64,000 bases of DNA from Quillaja saponaria (GCA_029379385.1 CM055617.1:11131532-11195531), one strand, 5' to 3'; counted from the first letter of the stretch, positions 36,630-50,389 are shown. The notes: a model not told the origin generated them from the letters alone. Made by a program: numbers and translations.

Positions 36630-39600
36630 ATGGGGGTTAGGTGGAACCTATTTGGATTATGGTTCCAAAGCTTCCTCGGTTTGATTCTTCTGTGGGGAAT
36701 TCGCGAGTGTTGGTCGGTTGATGATGAAGGTAATTTTCATTTAGAAGTGGTGTCTTACCATTCCATTTTCAATATGACATTTAATATCCTCTTTTGGGTG
36801 TTAATGTGTAATTTTTATTTCATATGGAGAGGAAATGCAGGATTAGTATTGTTGGAGTTCCGGAAAAGAGTAACATCTGATCCATATGATGCTCTCTCAA
36901 ATTGGAATCCTGATGATAGTGACCCTTGCACATGGTTGGGTGTTCATTGTGTCGACGGTAAAGTGCAAATGCTGTAAGTTAATTTTAGTTTTCCCCCAAG
37001 TTTTAAGTTGGCACAATCTTTTCCTTTCATATAATGTTCTTTAAATTGCAGTGGTGAGTTTTATATGGCACAAATTATGGTTACTTAGAGGTTTTCATGT
37101 TTTTTCTGTTGTAGGGATTTAAATGGGCTATATTTGGAAGGGACATTGGCCCCTGAGCTTGGGAAACTCGTCCACTTAAAATCTCTGTAAGTATTAATTT
37201 CACTGTTGTCATCAACTTCATAACTACAATTTTTGTTTTTCCATTAGTACACAATTTGATATGGTTAAATCATGGTGCTAATTCTTGCATGCATGTCATA
37301 CTTTATTTGATACACATCAATTACATCGAGCTTAGTTATACCATTTGTTTATTCATTCCAAAACTGGATTAACATTTCTCAAGGTTTGGAACCTGTAAAT
37401 TTCTTACAGTCTCGATACATAACTCCGATTGCTTAATCTTTGTTAACATTTCCCCATCTTCATTACCAGTCTAATATAAAAGTTAGTTCTACAAGATCAT
37501 AGCCCCATGGGATTCAAGAATTCATCCCACATTTCCAGCTTGTTTTATTAGTATACCTTTATATTTTGCCAGGTAAGGTGGGGTTGCTGTTCCAGCCACA
37601 GACCTCTACATTGTACCATTTTCTTTCACCTTTATTTACTTATTTATCATCCAAAGTTTACAACCATCTTTTCAAGTCAAGCTGTAAACTTTTATCATCG
37701 TATACTGCCTTCCAGCTATTGGAAATTAATATTACTGAAAACAGAGATAATTTTGTCAGTCAGTAAACAAACATGAATGAACTTAAGTCAGTTTTATTGT
37801 ATCTTTTCCTATTAGTATTTTTCCTACTCTTTCTAATATCTTCGTCTTTGTCATCTTTCTTACAAATCATTTACCACATATTTTATCAAAGTAGTCTCAA
37901 ATAATTTGCAATATGATTAGCTACATGATAAATTTAATTCTTCTGGTTGCTCTTGATTTCATAAACCAGAAAACACTGTTCCCTCAAAAGATGAAGGGGA
38001 AGACAGAGTAAAAAAAGAAAACGGAAATCATTATTTTGTAGATATCTGTAGAATACAGTGTGAAGTCAGATGCAGAGCACCAGCAATATAGATTGTTAGA
38101 TTTGAAGAAATGGTTCCATTTTTTACGGCACACTTTTATGCACTGTCAAGCAAACTGCATTTCCATCTCTGTATGATTTGAACCATCCAGTTTTTTTCCA
38201 AATAGCATGTACCCCAAGCATGATGTATATTTCTTTCATCTCCTTTTCTCCCTCAGGGCTTAGAATGTTTGCATTTTCTCATTTGTCATGAAATAAATAC
38301 CTTTCGTCCTTCAATTTGTGACAGATCTGAAAACATATCATCAGTTATACAGTATATTAATTGCCAAATCCATCTTGTTTACTTGTAAATGTTGTGAATG
38401 ATACACTGATGTCTTTCATTATCTGACTAGGTAACTAATATCTTTGAATAATTATAAATATGAATGGCATCATGTATGAGGTATAATTAAGTTTCAAGCA
38501 TGCATTCCAATAAGAAGGAAATGTTATATATGATTCTAATATTTAGTATTTTGCAATTATGCCCCTGTTTTCGTTTCCTGATATTTTTCAACTGTCTTTC
38601 TTGATAGTGTATTATGCAAAAATCGTTTTCATGGAACCATTCCTCTAGAGATCGGAGGTCTTACAAAGTTGGAATTATTGGATCTCCGAGACAATAACTT
38701 GACAGGCAGCATTCCAGCAGAAATAAGACGGATGTTGTCGCTAAAACAATTGTATGTTAACTTGATGTTTAATATGTTTCTGATGCTTAGAATTTTCGGT
38801 ACCTTATAAATCATATTATCCTAGGTTTCTTTATGACAATAAATTTGAAGGCAATATTTCTCTGGAGCTTGAGAAGGTCAGATGGCCCTCTAAACTATTT
38901 GTTGACAATCTTACATCTGCTCTGGCAACTGGAATTGGCTGCGTGAATAGAAAGTTTGGATACTGGTAAGAACATATTTATCATTTGTAAGCTCACCAGT
39001 TCATTGCTTCCTTCCTTTACCTCCTGCTTCACTTGCTATATAAATAATTTAAGTTGTAAGATATAAGAATTTCTTTATTTATATATGAGAAGTTCTGCAA
39101 TATATAATGCTATGATGATGTTTACCAAGAAATCTTTAGCAGAAGCATATGAACCTCTGCTTATTTGCAAAGAGGCAAAATCAACAAATCTAGTTGGTTT
39201 ACTTCTTTAAAGAACCTTTGTTTACTTTTCTTGGGTCTCTATTATTCAGAAGTTACAAGATAGGGCACAATATGTGCCTAGACTTATTTGACTGCCAAAG
39301 ATAGTGGAGATCTTTGATGGTCATGTGAATGGGTTCAATTAATCAAGTTTGAGTCATACACTTGAGGACTTTTGGACCATGATTGAGCTGCCCAGGTCTC
39401 CTTTACATATCTACATACCTTACTGAGACAATAATCTGGAATTCATTTCTACCATCTTTAATAGAAATGATTCTTCTATCCGGTTTGATCTCATTTATCT
39501 GTGCCCTTTGATGTCCATGGATGGGTACATTCTGCTGTGAACTGGAGCTGTAACCAGTCAGTCTTCATTCAATTGATCAGTCTCCCTTCTCCTAAGTAAG

Positions 39601-42600
39601 AGTTGAGACTGCCGGGGAGTATCCTATAGGGCTAGTCCATGTGTGACTTCAATGCTTTGTAGGGTACAACAAGAAGGAGTAAAAGCTACTCGACCAAAGG
39701 GAGAGGAAGTGTGGGGACTTGAAGCAAAGAAATTTCTTCCTTTTTGCTTTCCAATAGACATGACTGGTTACTATACTTAGCTATCTATATGAAGCATAAG
39801 CATAAAGGAGTTGATTTTGGAAAATCAGAACAATAGCCTTCACTCAGATCTCAAGAGTGATCGAAGGACAACTTGCCTAATGAGTTTTGTAAAATTTGTT
39901 ATCTGCAATCATCATATGCTTGTTATAATTTAAACAGCGTCGTTTTTATGCATTTTCTAGTGAATATAATTACTCATGAATTTGATTCATTTTTATTGGT
40001 CAACTAAGAATGTCTACAGTTGTAGCTATCTAGTGTTTTAACTGTTTAGTGCACGACTTGGCAGCCTGTGGCACAGCAATTTCAAACAATCAAATAAAAA
40101 AGATTCATTACTTATTCCAATCAAAGGAGCTCTGATGAGATACCTCAATGCCTTGCCGCTTTCACTGTATGAAATAACTCCTGCCCCCATTAATTGTGTG
40201 AATATATGTGAATGTGACCTTCTGCTCCTTCAGTGTTTTAATTTTGTTTTCTCGTTCAAGGCTCAAGCTTGAAAAGGACACACTTAATTGCCATGAAGAT
40301 GATGACTCTGATAATCTACCTAGTGAGTAGAAACTATTTATCTAATTTATGATTAATCAGCTTTTAAAACTTGTTCTTTTGGTTATGATTTACAAAGTGA
40401 CACTATGTCTTGCATCATTTAGGTTCATCTGCTCCCCATACGCTCCAATATGCAGAGAATCTTATCAGTTTTTCACGCCGTAGGCTACTTGAACAGTCCA
40501 GCAACCTTCCAGCTGCCCCTGTTAGTGTTGGGCCAACCCAGCAGATTTTTGCTCTTCCATCTACCCAGAGTAGTGGGGCTTTTCCAGCTGTGCCTAAAGT
40601 CAAGAAACAACCACCACTGCCTTCACCTTCTGATCATAGTACTTCATATCCTGAAGACCAGTCCTCCCATAAGCCTGCTGGTCCAGCTGGATATCAAACA
40701 GCTCAACAACATCCACCTGATGACACTCTTGGAAACTTTTGGAAGTATTTAATCATTATTTCAGGAATCGTTATCTTGATCTTTGTAGCTGCAGTCCTTC
40801 TTTGCATGTTGAAAAGCCAAGGAGCAACTACAATTGGCCCCTGGAAGACTGGACTAAGTGGACAGTTGCAGAAAGCATTTGTAACAGGTGACTTTCTGAT
40901 GACAAATAATTAGCTGGTAGAGATGCGGATCAGACTCATGCTTTTGTTGGTTAGACACCTAGAGTGAGTTGTTCTTCGACAGTTTAAACCAACTGTGTTT
41001 TGTATCTTCCATAAATAAATTTATAAAAATACAAAAAAGAAAAAAGAAAAGGCAAATGTGTTTGTGTACCTTGATATCTGGTGGACCATCATCTCTCCTT
41101 CATTCTTCTAAGGTTGTTTAAGATTAATTAGGGCACCTTAAATGACTTTAGCTCGACATTTAAACTGTAGAAACACCTAACAATTTTTTTCTTACGCTGA
41201 CAAATCCTCTTAGAAATAAAGTAACATAAAATATTGATATTGATATTATAAAGAGAATTTCTATTAGATTTATTTGTCTGATGGCATTTATTTTATATGC
41301 TGGGGTGGATGGAGTCATTAGATTTTGTAGTTTGAGCACTCTGCTAACAATGAAGCCATTAATAATCAATGTCCAAATTCAACCATCAAGATATGAATTG
41401 AGTTTACTGAATTTCTATTAGTATGCTAGTTGAGTCCTTGAAGTATTCTACTGATAACCTATTACACTGAAAATGTCCTGATATGAAATTCAGGGGTTCC
41501 CAAGTTGAATCGAGCAGAACTAGTGACAGCCTGTGAAGATTTCAGCAACATAATTGACACATTTGATGGTTGCACAATATACAAGGGAACACTTTCCAGT
41601 GGAGTCGAGATTGCTGTTGCATCAACTGCAATTGATTCTTCCAAAGACTGGTCAAAGAACAATCAGAAGAGCTACTGGAAAAAGGTTTGATTTTTCTGAT
41701 GTCAGTGGAAATTGGAAAGGAAAATTACAATGACAATAGAATCCGGTCTTATGTTCCTCTATTGTTAAATTTGTTTTGATTATGCTGTAGATTGATACAT
41801 TATCACGGGTGAACCATAAGAACTTTGTGAATCTGCTTGGCTATTGTGAAGAGGAAGAACCATTCACTCGGATGATGGTATTTGAGTATGCTCCAAATGG
41901 AACTGTTTTTGAGCATCTGCATGGTAATACTCTTCCTCTTGCCTAAATATGGCTTGCATGGTGCAAATTTCTGTTGATTATTGTATACTTGTAACTGAGA
42001 GGCCAAATTTTGTTTCCATTTTCCAGTTAAGGAAGTTGAACATCTTGAATGGAGTTCCAGGATGAGGATTATTATGGGAGCAGCTTATTGTCTTCAGTAT
42101 ATGCACCATGATCTGAATCCACCTGTAGCTCATACGGGACTTTCTTCAGCTGCTGTCTTCTTAACAGATGATTATGCTTCAAAGGTATTACTGTACTTTT
42201 GGTCTCATTTGTGCTGACTTTGTATTTTTTGACCATGACGTAACTAAATCTTCCACTCTCTGACTCTCGTGTTCCTAATCAGATCGGAGAGATAGGTTTC
42301 TGTAAGAAACTTACGTCAGCATGTAAATCGGGTGAAGATGAATCAGGGCATTCTGTATTGCCACCCCTTGCTGATCCTGAGACAAATATCTATGATTTTG
42401 GAATTCTTTTGCTTGAAATCATTTCTGGGAAACTACCTTACTCGGAAGAACAAGGCCCCCTTGTGAACTGGGTAAGTGTCAAAGAGCTACCATTGTTTTG
42501 TCCATCTCCTATCCCTTCCCCCCCCCCCCAAAAAAAAAAAAACCGCTACCTTAAATCAATTCAGATATGTTATCATTTATAAATAAATTCTCAACCTGCC

Positions 42601-42863
42601 AGGCTGCTGAATATCTAAATGATAAGCGAAGCATCAGTTACATGATTGATCCAACGCTAAAGTCCTTTAAAGACAATGAGCTTGATGTCATCTGTGAGGT
42701 GATCCAAGATTGCATCCAGTCTGATCCAAGGTTAAGACCAACAATGAAGGACATAACATCCAAATTGAGGGAAGTAATTGCTATCTCTCCGGACCAAGCA
42801 GTCCCAAGGCTTTCTCCCCTTTGGTGGGCTGAACTAGAGATATTGTCCGCGGAGGCAACTTAA
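36630..42863 (+). CDS. MRH1-like: LRR receptor-like pseudokinase, MRH1/MDIS family (13 exons)
   Basis: Predicted 716-residue type I membrane protein of the MRH1/MALE DISCOVERER family. Arabidopsis members act in root-hair growth and in pollen-tube perception of the LURE1 peptide. Exons: 36630-36729, 36841-36973, 37115-37186, 38608-38751, 38825-38965, 40065-40166, 40261-40322, 40423-40887, 41494-41684, 41791-41923, 42027-42184, 42283-42471, 42603-42863. All introns are GT-AG and phases agree throughout. Domains: signal peptide 1-30, LRR N-terminal cap (WNPDDSDPCTWLGVHC) near 55-70, about three LRRs (exons of 72 and 144 nt, multiples of the 24-residue unit), a Pro-rich extracellular linker, a membrane helix at about 357-382 and a kinase-like domain at about 408-700. 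The kinase is probably inactive: no Gly-rich loop, VAST where VAIK is expected, HTGLS in place of HRD-x-K, and EIGF for DFG. It is intact, so likely functional as a pseudokinase co-receptor. Exon 6 is the least certain. Confidence 0.93.
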
Positions 42864-43775
42864 GGCTCTGTTTTGACTCTCTCCTGTGTGTTGTAAATCA
42901 AGTCTTTCTCTTAATTCATAACACCAAAGAATAGCTTTTCTATCCATGCTCCTCCACTTCATAAAATTATTTGATTCTTTGCTACTCACTGTTTTCTTCT
43001 TCTTTTATATGTCCTTGTATTAATTATTTCTGTTATAGATTCCTGTCTTTATGAAAGTTAGCAATATTATTTGCAAGTGGGGTGCTGTAAATGTATTTTG
43101 TGATTCGAGTTTGGAATGTAAGAAACTAACATAGCAGTGGGATCTACACCTCAATGAATATTATAATTTCTTATATATATATATATATATAGGTCTATTG
43201 GTTTATTATGAACTCAGTCTTGTTTTACTCCTGACACCCCAAAAACTGCTTGCACAGACATGAATTTGGATACAAAATCTTCCATGATATATTCCATTTG
43301 TGCTACATTTTCCCAAAACCATTGTCTTGGAATAGGGCTGAGGCGTTGTTAGAATCTTGATAATGAATCAGGTATGATGCCCTATTCGAAATTTAGTGAG
43401 CTTGAATGGCTCTTTTTGTTTCTAATTATCAGTATTCTGAAAGGGATTGCTCTAAAGTCATGAGATTTGCATTTGAGAGAATGTATAAGAGATTAAAACT
43501 AACCTCACATAAATAAATCTTATTAAATGAAGTACTTAACCAACAAATGAGATGATGATTTGCATCAGAATTTTGTTTAACCAAAAAGGCAACATGTAAA
43601 CCTTACTAACTTTTACAGGCAAAACGCTAATCTCCGACTTGTGTACCTTTTCCAACATTGTAAAGCTACAAGAGTAGTTCAAAAACTCAGCTGATTCAGC
43701 CTAATTACAATGTACCAATATCAATTTACTTACTAGATAGCTAGTTTATAGTTATACTTTGGTCATCATCAATCT
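42864..43775. other. 3' flank of the receptor-like gene
   Basis: T-rich likely 3' UTR in the first 200-300 bp, then AT-rich DNA with a (TA)n tract at about 43171-43192. No gene seen. Confidence 0.5.
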
Positions 43776-44340
43776 TTGGCTATTCTGGTTTATCTCTCTT
43801 ATTCTTTCCCCATTGCCTTAGCCGAATCTGAAACATACAAGTTGCAGCCAAGAACTCCACACACTGCAATAGAGTCAGCACATCTAACACACCTTTCAAT
43901 GTATTCAACCTCACAATCAGCAGCCTGCATAACCTTCTTAACCCAACGAAAAAATACCCTTTTTCTATCAAAATATCAAATATTTCAAAAAATTCGCCAG
44001 CTACCCCGAGTCCGGGAATAATTGAGAGAAATTTCCAAAAAATATTGTGATGATAAAACAAGACAGAAAAAATTTCGTTATAAGTGGTCCAATCATTTCT
44101 TCAATGCCACCTCCATTCCCATCACATGCTTTCCTCACTCGGGTAGTCGGCTTGCCAATCTAGCTAACTCCACAATATTCCTCTATAAACCATTGCATTT
44201 GTTGCCTCTCCCTTTCCCTTTGGACCTTCTCCTCAAACCTAACCTTCATCCTCAGCTCTCTTCCAACCAGTCACCCAAATGTCAGCATTCTCTGAATGAC
44301 TCAACCAAACTGAACAAAAGAAAGCCAATTCATCTTCATG
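43776..44340 (-). pseudogene. Unidentified protein-gene relict
   Basis: On the minus strand, overlapping frames read like former protein. One passes through ELRMKVRFEEKVQRERE, then QMQWFIEEYCGVS, a TAG, and KACDGNGGGIEEMIGPL. A later frame gives EVEYIERCVRCADSI and GVLGCNLYVSDSAK. The pieces lie in different frames and contain stops, so any gene is dead. The charged heptad-like stretch suggests a coiled coil. I do not recognise the family, and chance open frames remain possible. Confidence 0.35.
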
Positions 44341-47300
44341 AGCAGCTGCCCATTTCACACTATAATACTCTTTATAATGGGTTTCTCATCTTTTGACATT
44401 AAAACTTTTTCTCAGCTTCACTACTAGTCAGTCTAGTAATAATTCTCTCTTTGGAGACCTTCAATAGTTAATGCAAAATCTCTTCAAGTTTGGACATCCA
44501 TTTCTCGAAGTACTTTGAAGTTCTCCTCTACTCTGGTTTTCAAGCTTGTAGCTCAAAATGGTTTTAATTAAATTCTAAATCTTAGACACCTACTAAAAAT
44601 TTCGAGTGCACAAAAATGTTATGCATATTTAGATTTTTTTTGTATATGCATAATGATGATCTCCATTAATTATGTTGATTAATATTTTTCTCTAAATCTT
44701 GTCAAATATAATTCAAAAAATATTTTCAATTGAATTATGGTTTCGAATAGGAAAAATAAAATAAAAATACAAAGGAAAAGAAGAAAACAAAATGAAAAAA
44801 GAAATAGGTAAGACTACAGTCTATCTACCAAGTACCTACACACTGCTGTCACAAGAATAGACATGGATGATCAATCTGGAAAGACAGGCAGGCAATTCCT
44901 CATTCCTCAAGTCAAATAAATGTATTTTATTCAAAACCTACATTCATTTGCTTCCCGAAAGAATCTCCAGCTTTTCATCTGGTGGCTTCTTTCAAAGCTT
45001 GACTAGGGATTTTATCTGTTACTTGGTAATGCAAGATTTTATTTATTTTAAACCAATGAAACCCAAGCACTTTGCAGGGTAGATATCTATTCTTTATTTT
45101 ACGTTTTTTTGTTTTTGTTTTTGGGTAAGTTATTCTTTCTTTTCCTTTGTCGTGTATGTTGGGGTAGGATCACTATGATGTTGATTTAAAAAAAAATATT
45201 TGAGTAAATACTTTTTTGCAAATTATCATATGAAAACAAGCAATTCTACTTGTAATCAATGACTTTTTTAGCATTTGATTTCCAATTTTATTGATCCATT
45301 GGTCACCTAGTCAAGGTAATTTTTGCATTAGATTGGTAAGCCGAAAAGTACTACAGATTTCTAGAAATTATAATCACAAGGAAATGGATAAGATAATGAC
45401 ATGTTATGGTGCATAAAAATTCAAACGCTGCTGTCATAAATCTATCTCATCAAATATCTCTTTTTGATAATTATAATTAAAAAATATATTATTTCTATTA
45501 AAGATATGATTGTTTTAGGGCAATTATTTTTCAGTGGATCTTACACATAAGAGTGGGGGAAGCCAATATTTGATTGGTAATCTTATTAAGTGCCAAAACA
45601 GTTCAAAATTTGTCCCCGCAAGTAGTACACAGTTCTTTTGGTTGGTATGGCATGAAAATTTCCCATACAGAAAGAAGAAAACATCTTGCTCCCAAAAACT
45701 TTTTTATAATTACTTCCAAAATATAATATATATACTTTTTCCTACTAAGATCCCTGTGACAGACAGCATGGGTCCTACAATCAATAATTTGAAAGCAATT
45801 CCTTTGGTGCCTGGATAATAAGCCAAACCGCAGTAACCATTTAAGCACAACCTTTTATTTTGGTTTAACTTGTGGAAGCCATCATCTTGAAGAAGTTACA
45901 TGGAAAATATTTGTGCATACACAGATGCATGCTTGCTTGTACACTAAAGACAAATGAACATGGTACAAGAATACTGAAGATAAGGTGAGTTATTAAAGCA
46001 AAAGGAAATCCATGGACTTCCAAGAATATTGAAGATAAGGTATTTGTCTTCTACCATTCAGGCATTAACAATAAATGCCTGGAGTAATTTCCTCTATTCG
46101 TTAGAATGACCTAAATATAGTTCAAGAAAGTTCGTTATACAAATTTCAGTTCAACAGACATCGGCAGATAAAAAGTTCAAAACTAGAAAGAAAAGAAAAC
46201 AGGCATAGGCAGATATCTGCAGCTATGACATTATGATTCTCACTCCTAACAAACAAGTAAACAAAAGAAAATTTCCCCCTTATATCTTTTGTTTCCTTAA
46301 TCCAACCAACCTTCAGACGACAACAATTAAAACATCTCCTATCTCTCCCACCAGTTCAAATAAATATGCACCATAATCCCAGTAACCCCACACCATTCTA
46401 TTTGCAGTAAGTGCAAGGTCCCACAAATACAGGCAGAACTTTTGTCCATGGCTTCAAGTTACTGATCTATGTTTTGCAAAGCAATCTGATTCTGACCCTA
46501 CGAAACTAGTTGGAACAACAGGCAATGAGAACCATTTGCTATTATGATATGCAATTTTTAATGTTCTACTTTTGGAAAAGAGACATTTTTGAGTGATTGT
46601 AATTAGTCCACATGAACTATGGGATTTTCCCACATCTAAGGATATCTGAAAGTTTGCAGAAAATGGCCCTAAATTTTGCCTTGCAATTTATAATCTAAAA
46701 CTTTGGGGATCAGGGGATTGGATGAGAGATTTTTTACTCATGGGTAAGACATGATGCCAGTTCTGGTCGCCCAATCGTTAGTACTAAAAAATTTCAATTC
46801 TGAGAACTGAATAGAATAATGAGGACTTCACAGATTTTAAGAATGTGAAAAGGGACACACTATTATGGACTTCACAGACTGATCAAGACTCTATTTTCAG
46901 CAATGCACTTCCAGATTCCAATTTTAGATCAGAATCCATGTACATTGACTGACCTAGGTTCATCTTTACTTGTTAAGTTTTAAACTGTAATTAACATCAA
47001 TACTGACTATTTTTTTCCAGTAATCAAATTCAATTTTTTAAAACTCTTGAGCCTCATGTGATCTTGGCAGACTTCTTTGTTCTGCTCTAAATTGAGTTTT
47101 CTGGTTATCTATGTAATCCAGGTAGAACCAGATTTTACTATGATGCCAATGGAAAATCCCTTTCATATGAAAGCTAAAATCATCCGAGTCCTAATTTTTC
47201 ATCACAATCAAATCAATTTAGAGCGAAAAAATGGAAAGGCCTTATTCAGACATTATATTTTTCATCCTCAGGTAGGCATTAACATAAACAATTCAACAAA

Positions 47301-47681
47301 GATATTCAAAACAAATGGCCAAATTAATATACACCTGGGCAGCATTTTCACTTACTCAAAATGTTATCTTTCAGATTGATTTTCCAAATCAATTTACCAG
47401 GACAAACCATGGAATAGATCAGCACTGCAAATTCTCTAGATTTTCTCATTTCTTGCGTAAATATACTGTAATTGATCTAGCCTTCTTCATAACAATAATT
47501 GACATACAAGTAGAGTAGCATCTAACGCTGCAGTTAAGCAGCAAAACTAAAAGACAGATATCTGGCAAACAAAAGAACAAAAAAGAATTATCATACACCA
47601 TACTTAGAATCAGAGAAAAAGCCATACCCTCTTCCCTCTTCCCTCTTCCCTCTTCCCTTCTTTTTAACACTTTCCTCCTCT
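44341..47681. other. Intergenic DNA between the receptor-like and CIPK genes
   Basis: No frame longer than about 100 codons and none with family resemblance. Short GAATATTGAAGATAAGGT-type words recur near 45970 and 46023. A CTTCCCT repeat (four copies, about 47630-47655) lies just downstream of the CIPK stop, on its 3' side. Confidence 0.55.
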
Positions 47682-49082
47682 TTATTCAGTATCTGAAGGT
47701 AGATCTGAGGAAGCAGCAGATTCCTCCATCATCAACTGCTGCAACCCTGGTTTCAATTCGATGTTACAAAACTGATCGTACTCAGCTCTATCCCCTCCTT
47801 TCTTCTTAACCTCCACCACTACCAAAGAAGGTGTCAATTCAAATATCTCCGCAGCAATTGTCAATGGACCCTTTACACCTTCTCTTGTCCCTTCCAAGCT
47901 CACCCTACAGTCCTTCTTCCTCACTGTAAAGCTAACCACTTTAGCAATCTCCTCCAATTTTGAAATAATCTTCGATACTGGTGCACCAGTCACAAATCTG
48001 GTCTCTTCCCCGCCTTCTTCAAACAACCCAGAAAGATCAAACCCCGGCGAAAATGATATAATATCAAATGCATTCAAACTTGCTGGTCTTGGCAACGAGG
48101 TAACCTTCCTTCTAATCTCTAGCTCCGAATCTGATTCTGACATTGATTGGTCCGAGAAGGATGTCATACCATCTTCAAAGTTCAGCTTGTCATCAACACT
48201 ACAAAGCCTATCATCTTCAATATAAAACTTTATATGCTTAAACCCTTTCTTGAACCACCTGTTCTCCATAATCTCCGGAATGGTAAACCGAGTTTCTGGA
48301 TTCGTATCAAGAAGACGTGTAAGAAGCTTAGAAAGCTCTGGTGAAAACCATCTGGGACACTTGAATTCACCCTTGTAAATCTTTTTATACATGGCCATGA
48401 TATTCTGGTCCTGGAAAGGTAAATGCCCAGCCATCAAAACGAACAAAACAACCCCACAAGACCAGATATCTACCTTTGCTGCATCATACCCTTTTCTAGC
48501 CAAAACTTCTGGAGCAACATAAGCAGGAGTCCCACAAAATGTGTGAAATAACCCATCTTGCCTAATTTGATCAGACACAGCGCTCAACCCAAAATCAGAG
48601 ACTTTAAGATCACCATTTTCGTCGAGTAATAAGTTTTCGGGCTTGAGATCTCGATGGAACACCCCTCTAGCGTGACAAAACCCAACAGCGGAAATCAATT
48701 GCTGGAAGTATTTTCTCGCAACTTCTTCTTTCAATCGGCCTTTAGCAACTTTGTTGAAGAGCTCACCACCACGTACGTATTCCATTACAAAGTAGATCTT
48801 AGTCTTGGTGGCCATAACCTCGAACAATTGCACAATATTAGGATGGCGAACACGGCGGAGGATGGAGATTTCCCTCTTGATGTGGGCAATTAAACCACCC
48901 TTTAGGATTTTCTCCTTGTCTATGACCTTGATGGCGACATTATCACCGGATTTGATATTTCTGGCATGGTAGACCTTCGCAAAAGTTCCATGGCCGAGCA
49001 GCTTACCAATTTCGAAACGACCCAAAAGCGGAGAAGGGTTTTCCTTCTTGTTGCTACTCTTGTTGGTAACAGCGTCGGCCAT
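47682..49082 (-). CDS. CIPK12-like: CBL-interacting protein kinase, CIPK12/18/19 clade
   Basis: Intronless, 466 residues. CIPKs (SnRK3) are Ser/Thr kinases recruited by calcineurin B-like Ca2+ sensors to membranes, where they phosphorylate ion transporters and other targets. The kinase domain spans about 23-277: Gly-rich loop [10 protein letters not shown] (29-38), VAIK Lys52, Glu71, HRD 143-145, DFG 163-165 and APE 190-192. The activation loop [20 protein letters not shown] is typical of the family. The C-terminal regulatory part has the CBL-binding NAF motif (Asn337-Ala-Phe339 within [11 protein letters not shown]). It is followed by the phosphatase-interaction region (about 367-400, [14 protein letters not shown], then [14 protein letters not shown]). 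Length, lack of introns and the closing LPSDTE fit this clade. All catalytic residues are present, so it is likely active. Confidence 0.97.
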   Translation of the reverse strand: MADAVTNKSSNKKENPSPLLGRFEIGKLLGHGTFAKVYHARNIKSGDNVAIKVIDKEKILKGGLIAHIKREISILRRVRHPNIVQLFEVMATKTKIYFVMEYVRGGELFNKVAKGRLKEEVARKYFQQLISAVGFCHARGVFHRDLKPENLLLDENGDLKVSDFGLSAVSDQIRQDGLFHTFCGTPAYVAPEVLARKGYDAAKVDIWSCGVVLFVLMAGHLPFQDQNIMAMYKKIYKGEFKCPRWFSPELSKLLTRLLDTNPETRFTIPEIMENRWFKKGFKHIKFYIEDDRLCSVDDKLNFEDGMTSFSDQSMSESDSELEIRRKVTSLPRPASLNAFDIISFSPGFDLSGLFEEGGEETRFVTGAPVSKIISKLEEIAKVVSFTVRKKDCRVSLEGTREGVKGPLTIAAEIFELTPSLVVVEVKKKGGDRAEYDQFCNIELKPGLQQLMMEESAASSDLPSDTE

Positions 49083-50389
49083 TGGAAGACGAAGAATTTG
49101 GTCCTCTAGCTATCTGGTATTTCCTTTGAAGGCAGCTCCTAGTGACAGGCGGAGACCTCCATGGAAGCAGTTGTTTTGTTTTGTTTAGGGAGGCTGTGAT
49201 TTCTATTTGTTGGCTTTCTTCTGTTGAAGTGTTGTGTTAAAAACAATTTGTTTGGTTGTAACTTGTAAGAGATGGTTTTATAGGGAAAATAATATCCCTA
49301 ATTTTAAATGAAGTTAGTGCATTTTTTAATTCTTAATAATTCAATTGTTTGAGTTTGTTAATAATTAATATAATATTATTTTAATTTTTTTTAATATATA
49401 AAAAAAATGATTGAAGAGAAGATATTTTATTTATTTCAAACACTAACAACTCATGGAAATCTACTTTTCACTTAAACCCATTAATTTGTTACAATATTCT
49501 TCTCTAATTTGAAAATTTTACTAAAAGTAATGATCATTGTTAAATGTAATAAGTGGATCTCATTTAGTATTCACTTTGTTTGTTTACTTTCTGCTGTTCA
49601 TTGCTATGTGTACATAGCAGGAGCTAAGTAAAAAATATTAATGGTGCTTCACTAATGTAAAAATTTATATTAGAGTTTGATGGGCAACTTTATGCTCTCA
49701 CATTTTTCTTATTAAAAAATAAATAAAATATTAAAATCATAAGAAGATGTGAATTGATTGAACTGATTAATTACTCTCTTGATATATATATATATATTTT
49801 TATTTTTTTTTGATCAAATCCCATTTTCATTGACAATTTAAGTTTATAAAAAAAATAACTCATTTACATTTCTCATAGTATTAACATGTTACTTACAAAT
49901 AAAAATTATTAATTTTTTTTCTAAATACTGAAAAAAAATTCTGAATTTATTTATGAACAAAAGAAAAAGTTATTGAAAACAATTATAAAAAATATATAAA
50001 TTTGTTACGATAAATTATAAAGACAAAAAAAAAAAAAAAAAAGGAACAGCTAAACTTTCCTTCTCCTTTGCTTTTTTTTTTTTTAATAAGAATTTATCTA
50101 TTTGTGCCCACCTGGCATACGAAGGCTAAAAAAATAAATTTATTCAATTTTGTTCAAAAATACATTATAAGAATGTAAAAAAAATAATGATTCAATTTTG
50201 TTCATAACATCAAAATAGACTGTTATTATTTTAAGTCTTCTCATCTCGTTTCTGTTGATACAAAATAGACAAATCATTTGAAATATGTCGGTATTGATAA
50301 AAAATGAATTAAACATCCAAGACAAAATGAAAATATTTGTTTAGTTTTTACCAAAAATATCAAATTTCTTTAGACGGATAGAATATTAA
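49083..50389. other. 5' leader and proximal upstream DNA of the CIPK gene
   Basis: The first about 180 bp (49083-49260) are less AT-rich and are probably the CIPK 5' UTR on the minus strand. The remainder is very AT-rich with poly(A)/poly(T) runs (about 50024-50042 and 50074-50085). No gene. Confidence 0.5.

Noticed and set aside
48147..48893. Plus-strand frames inside the CIPK gene
   Set aside because: Antisense shadows of the strongly conserved kinase frame.
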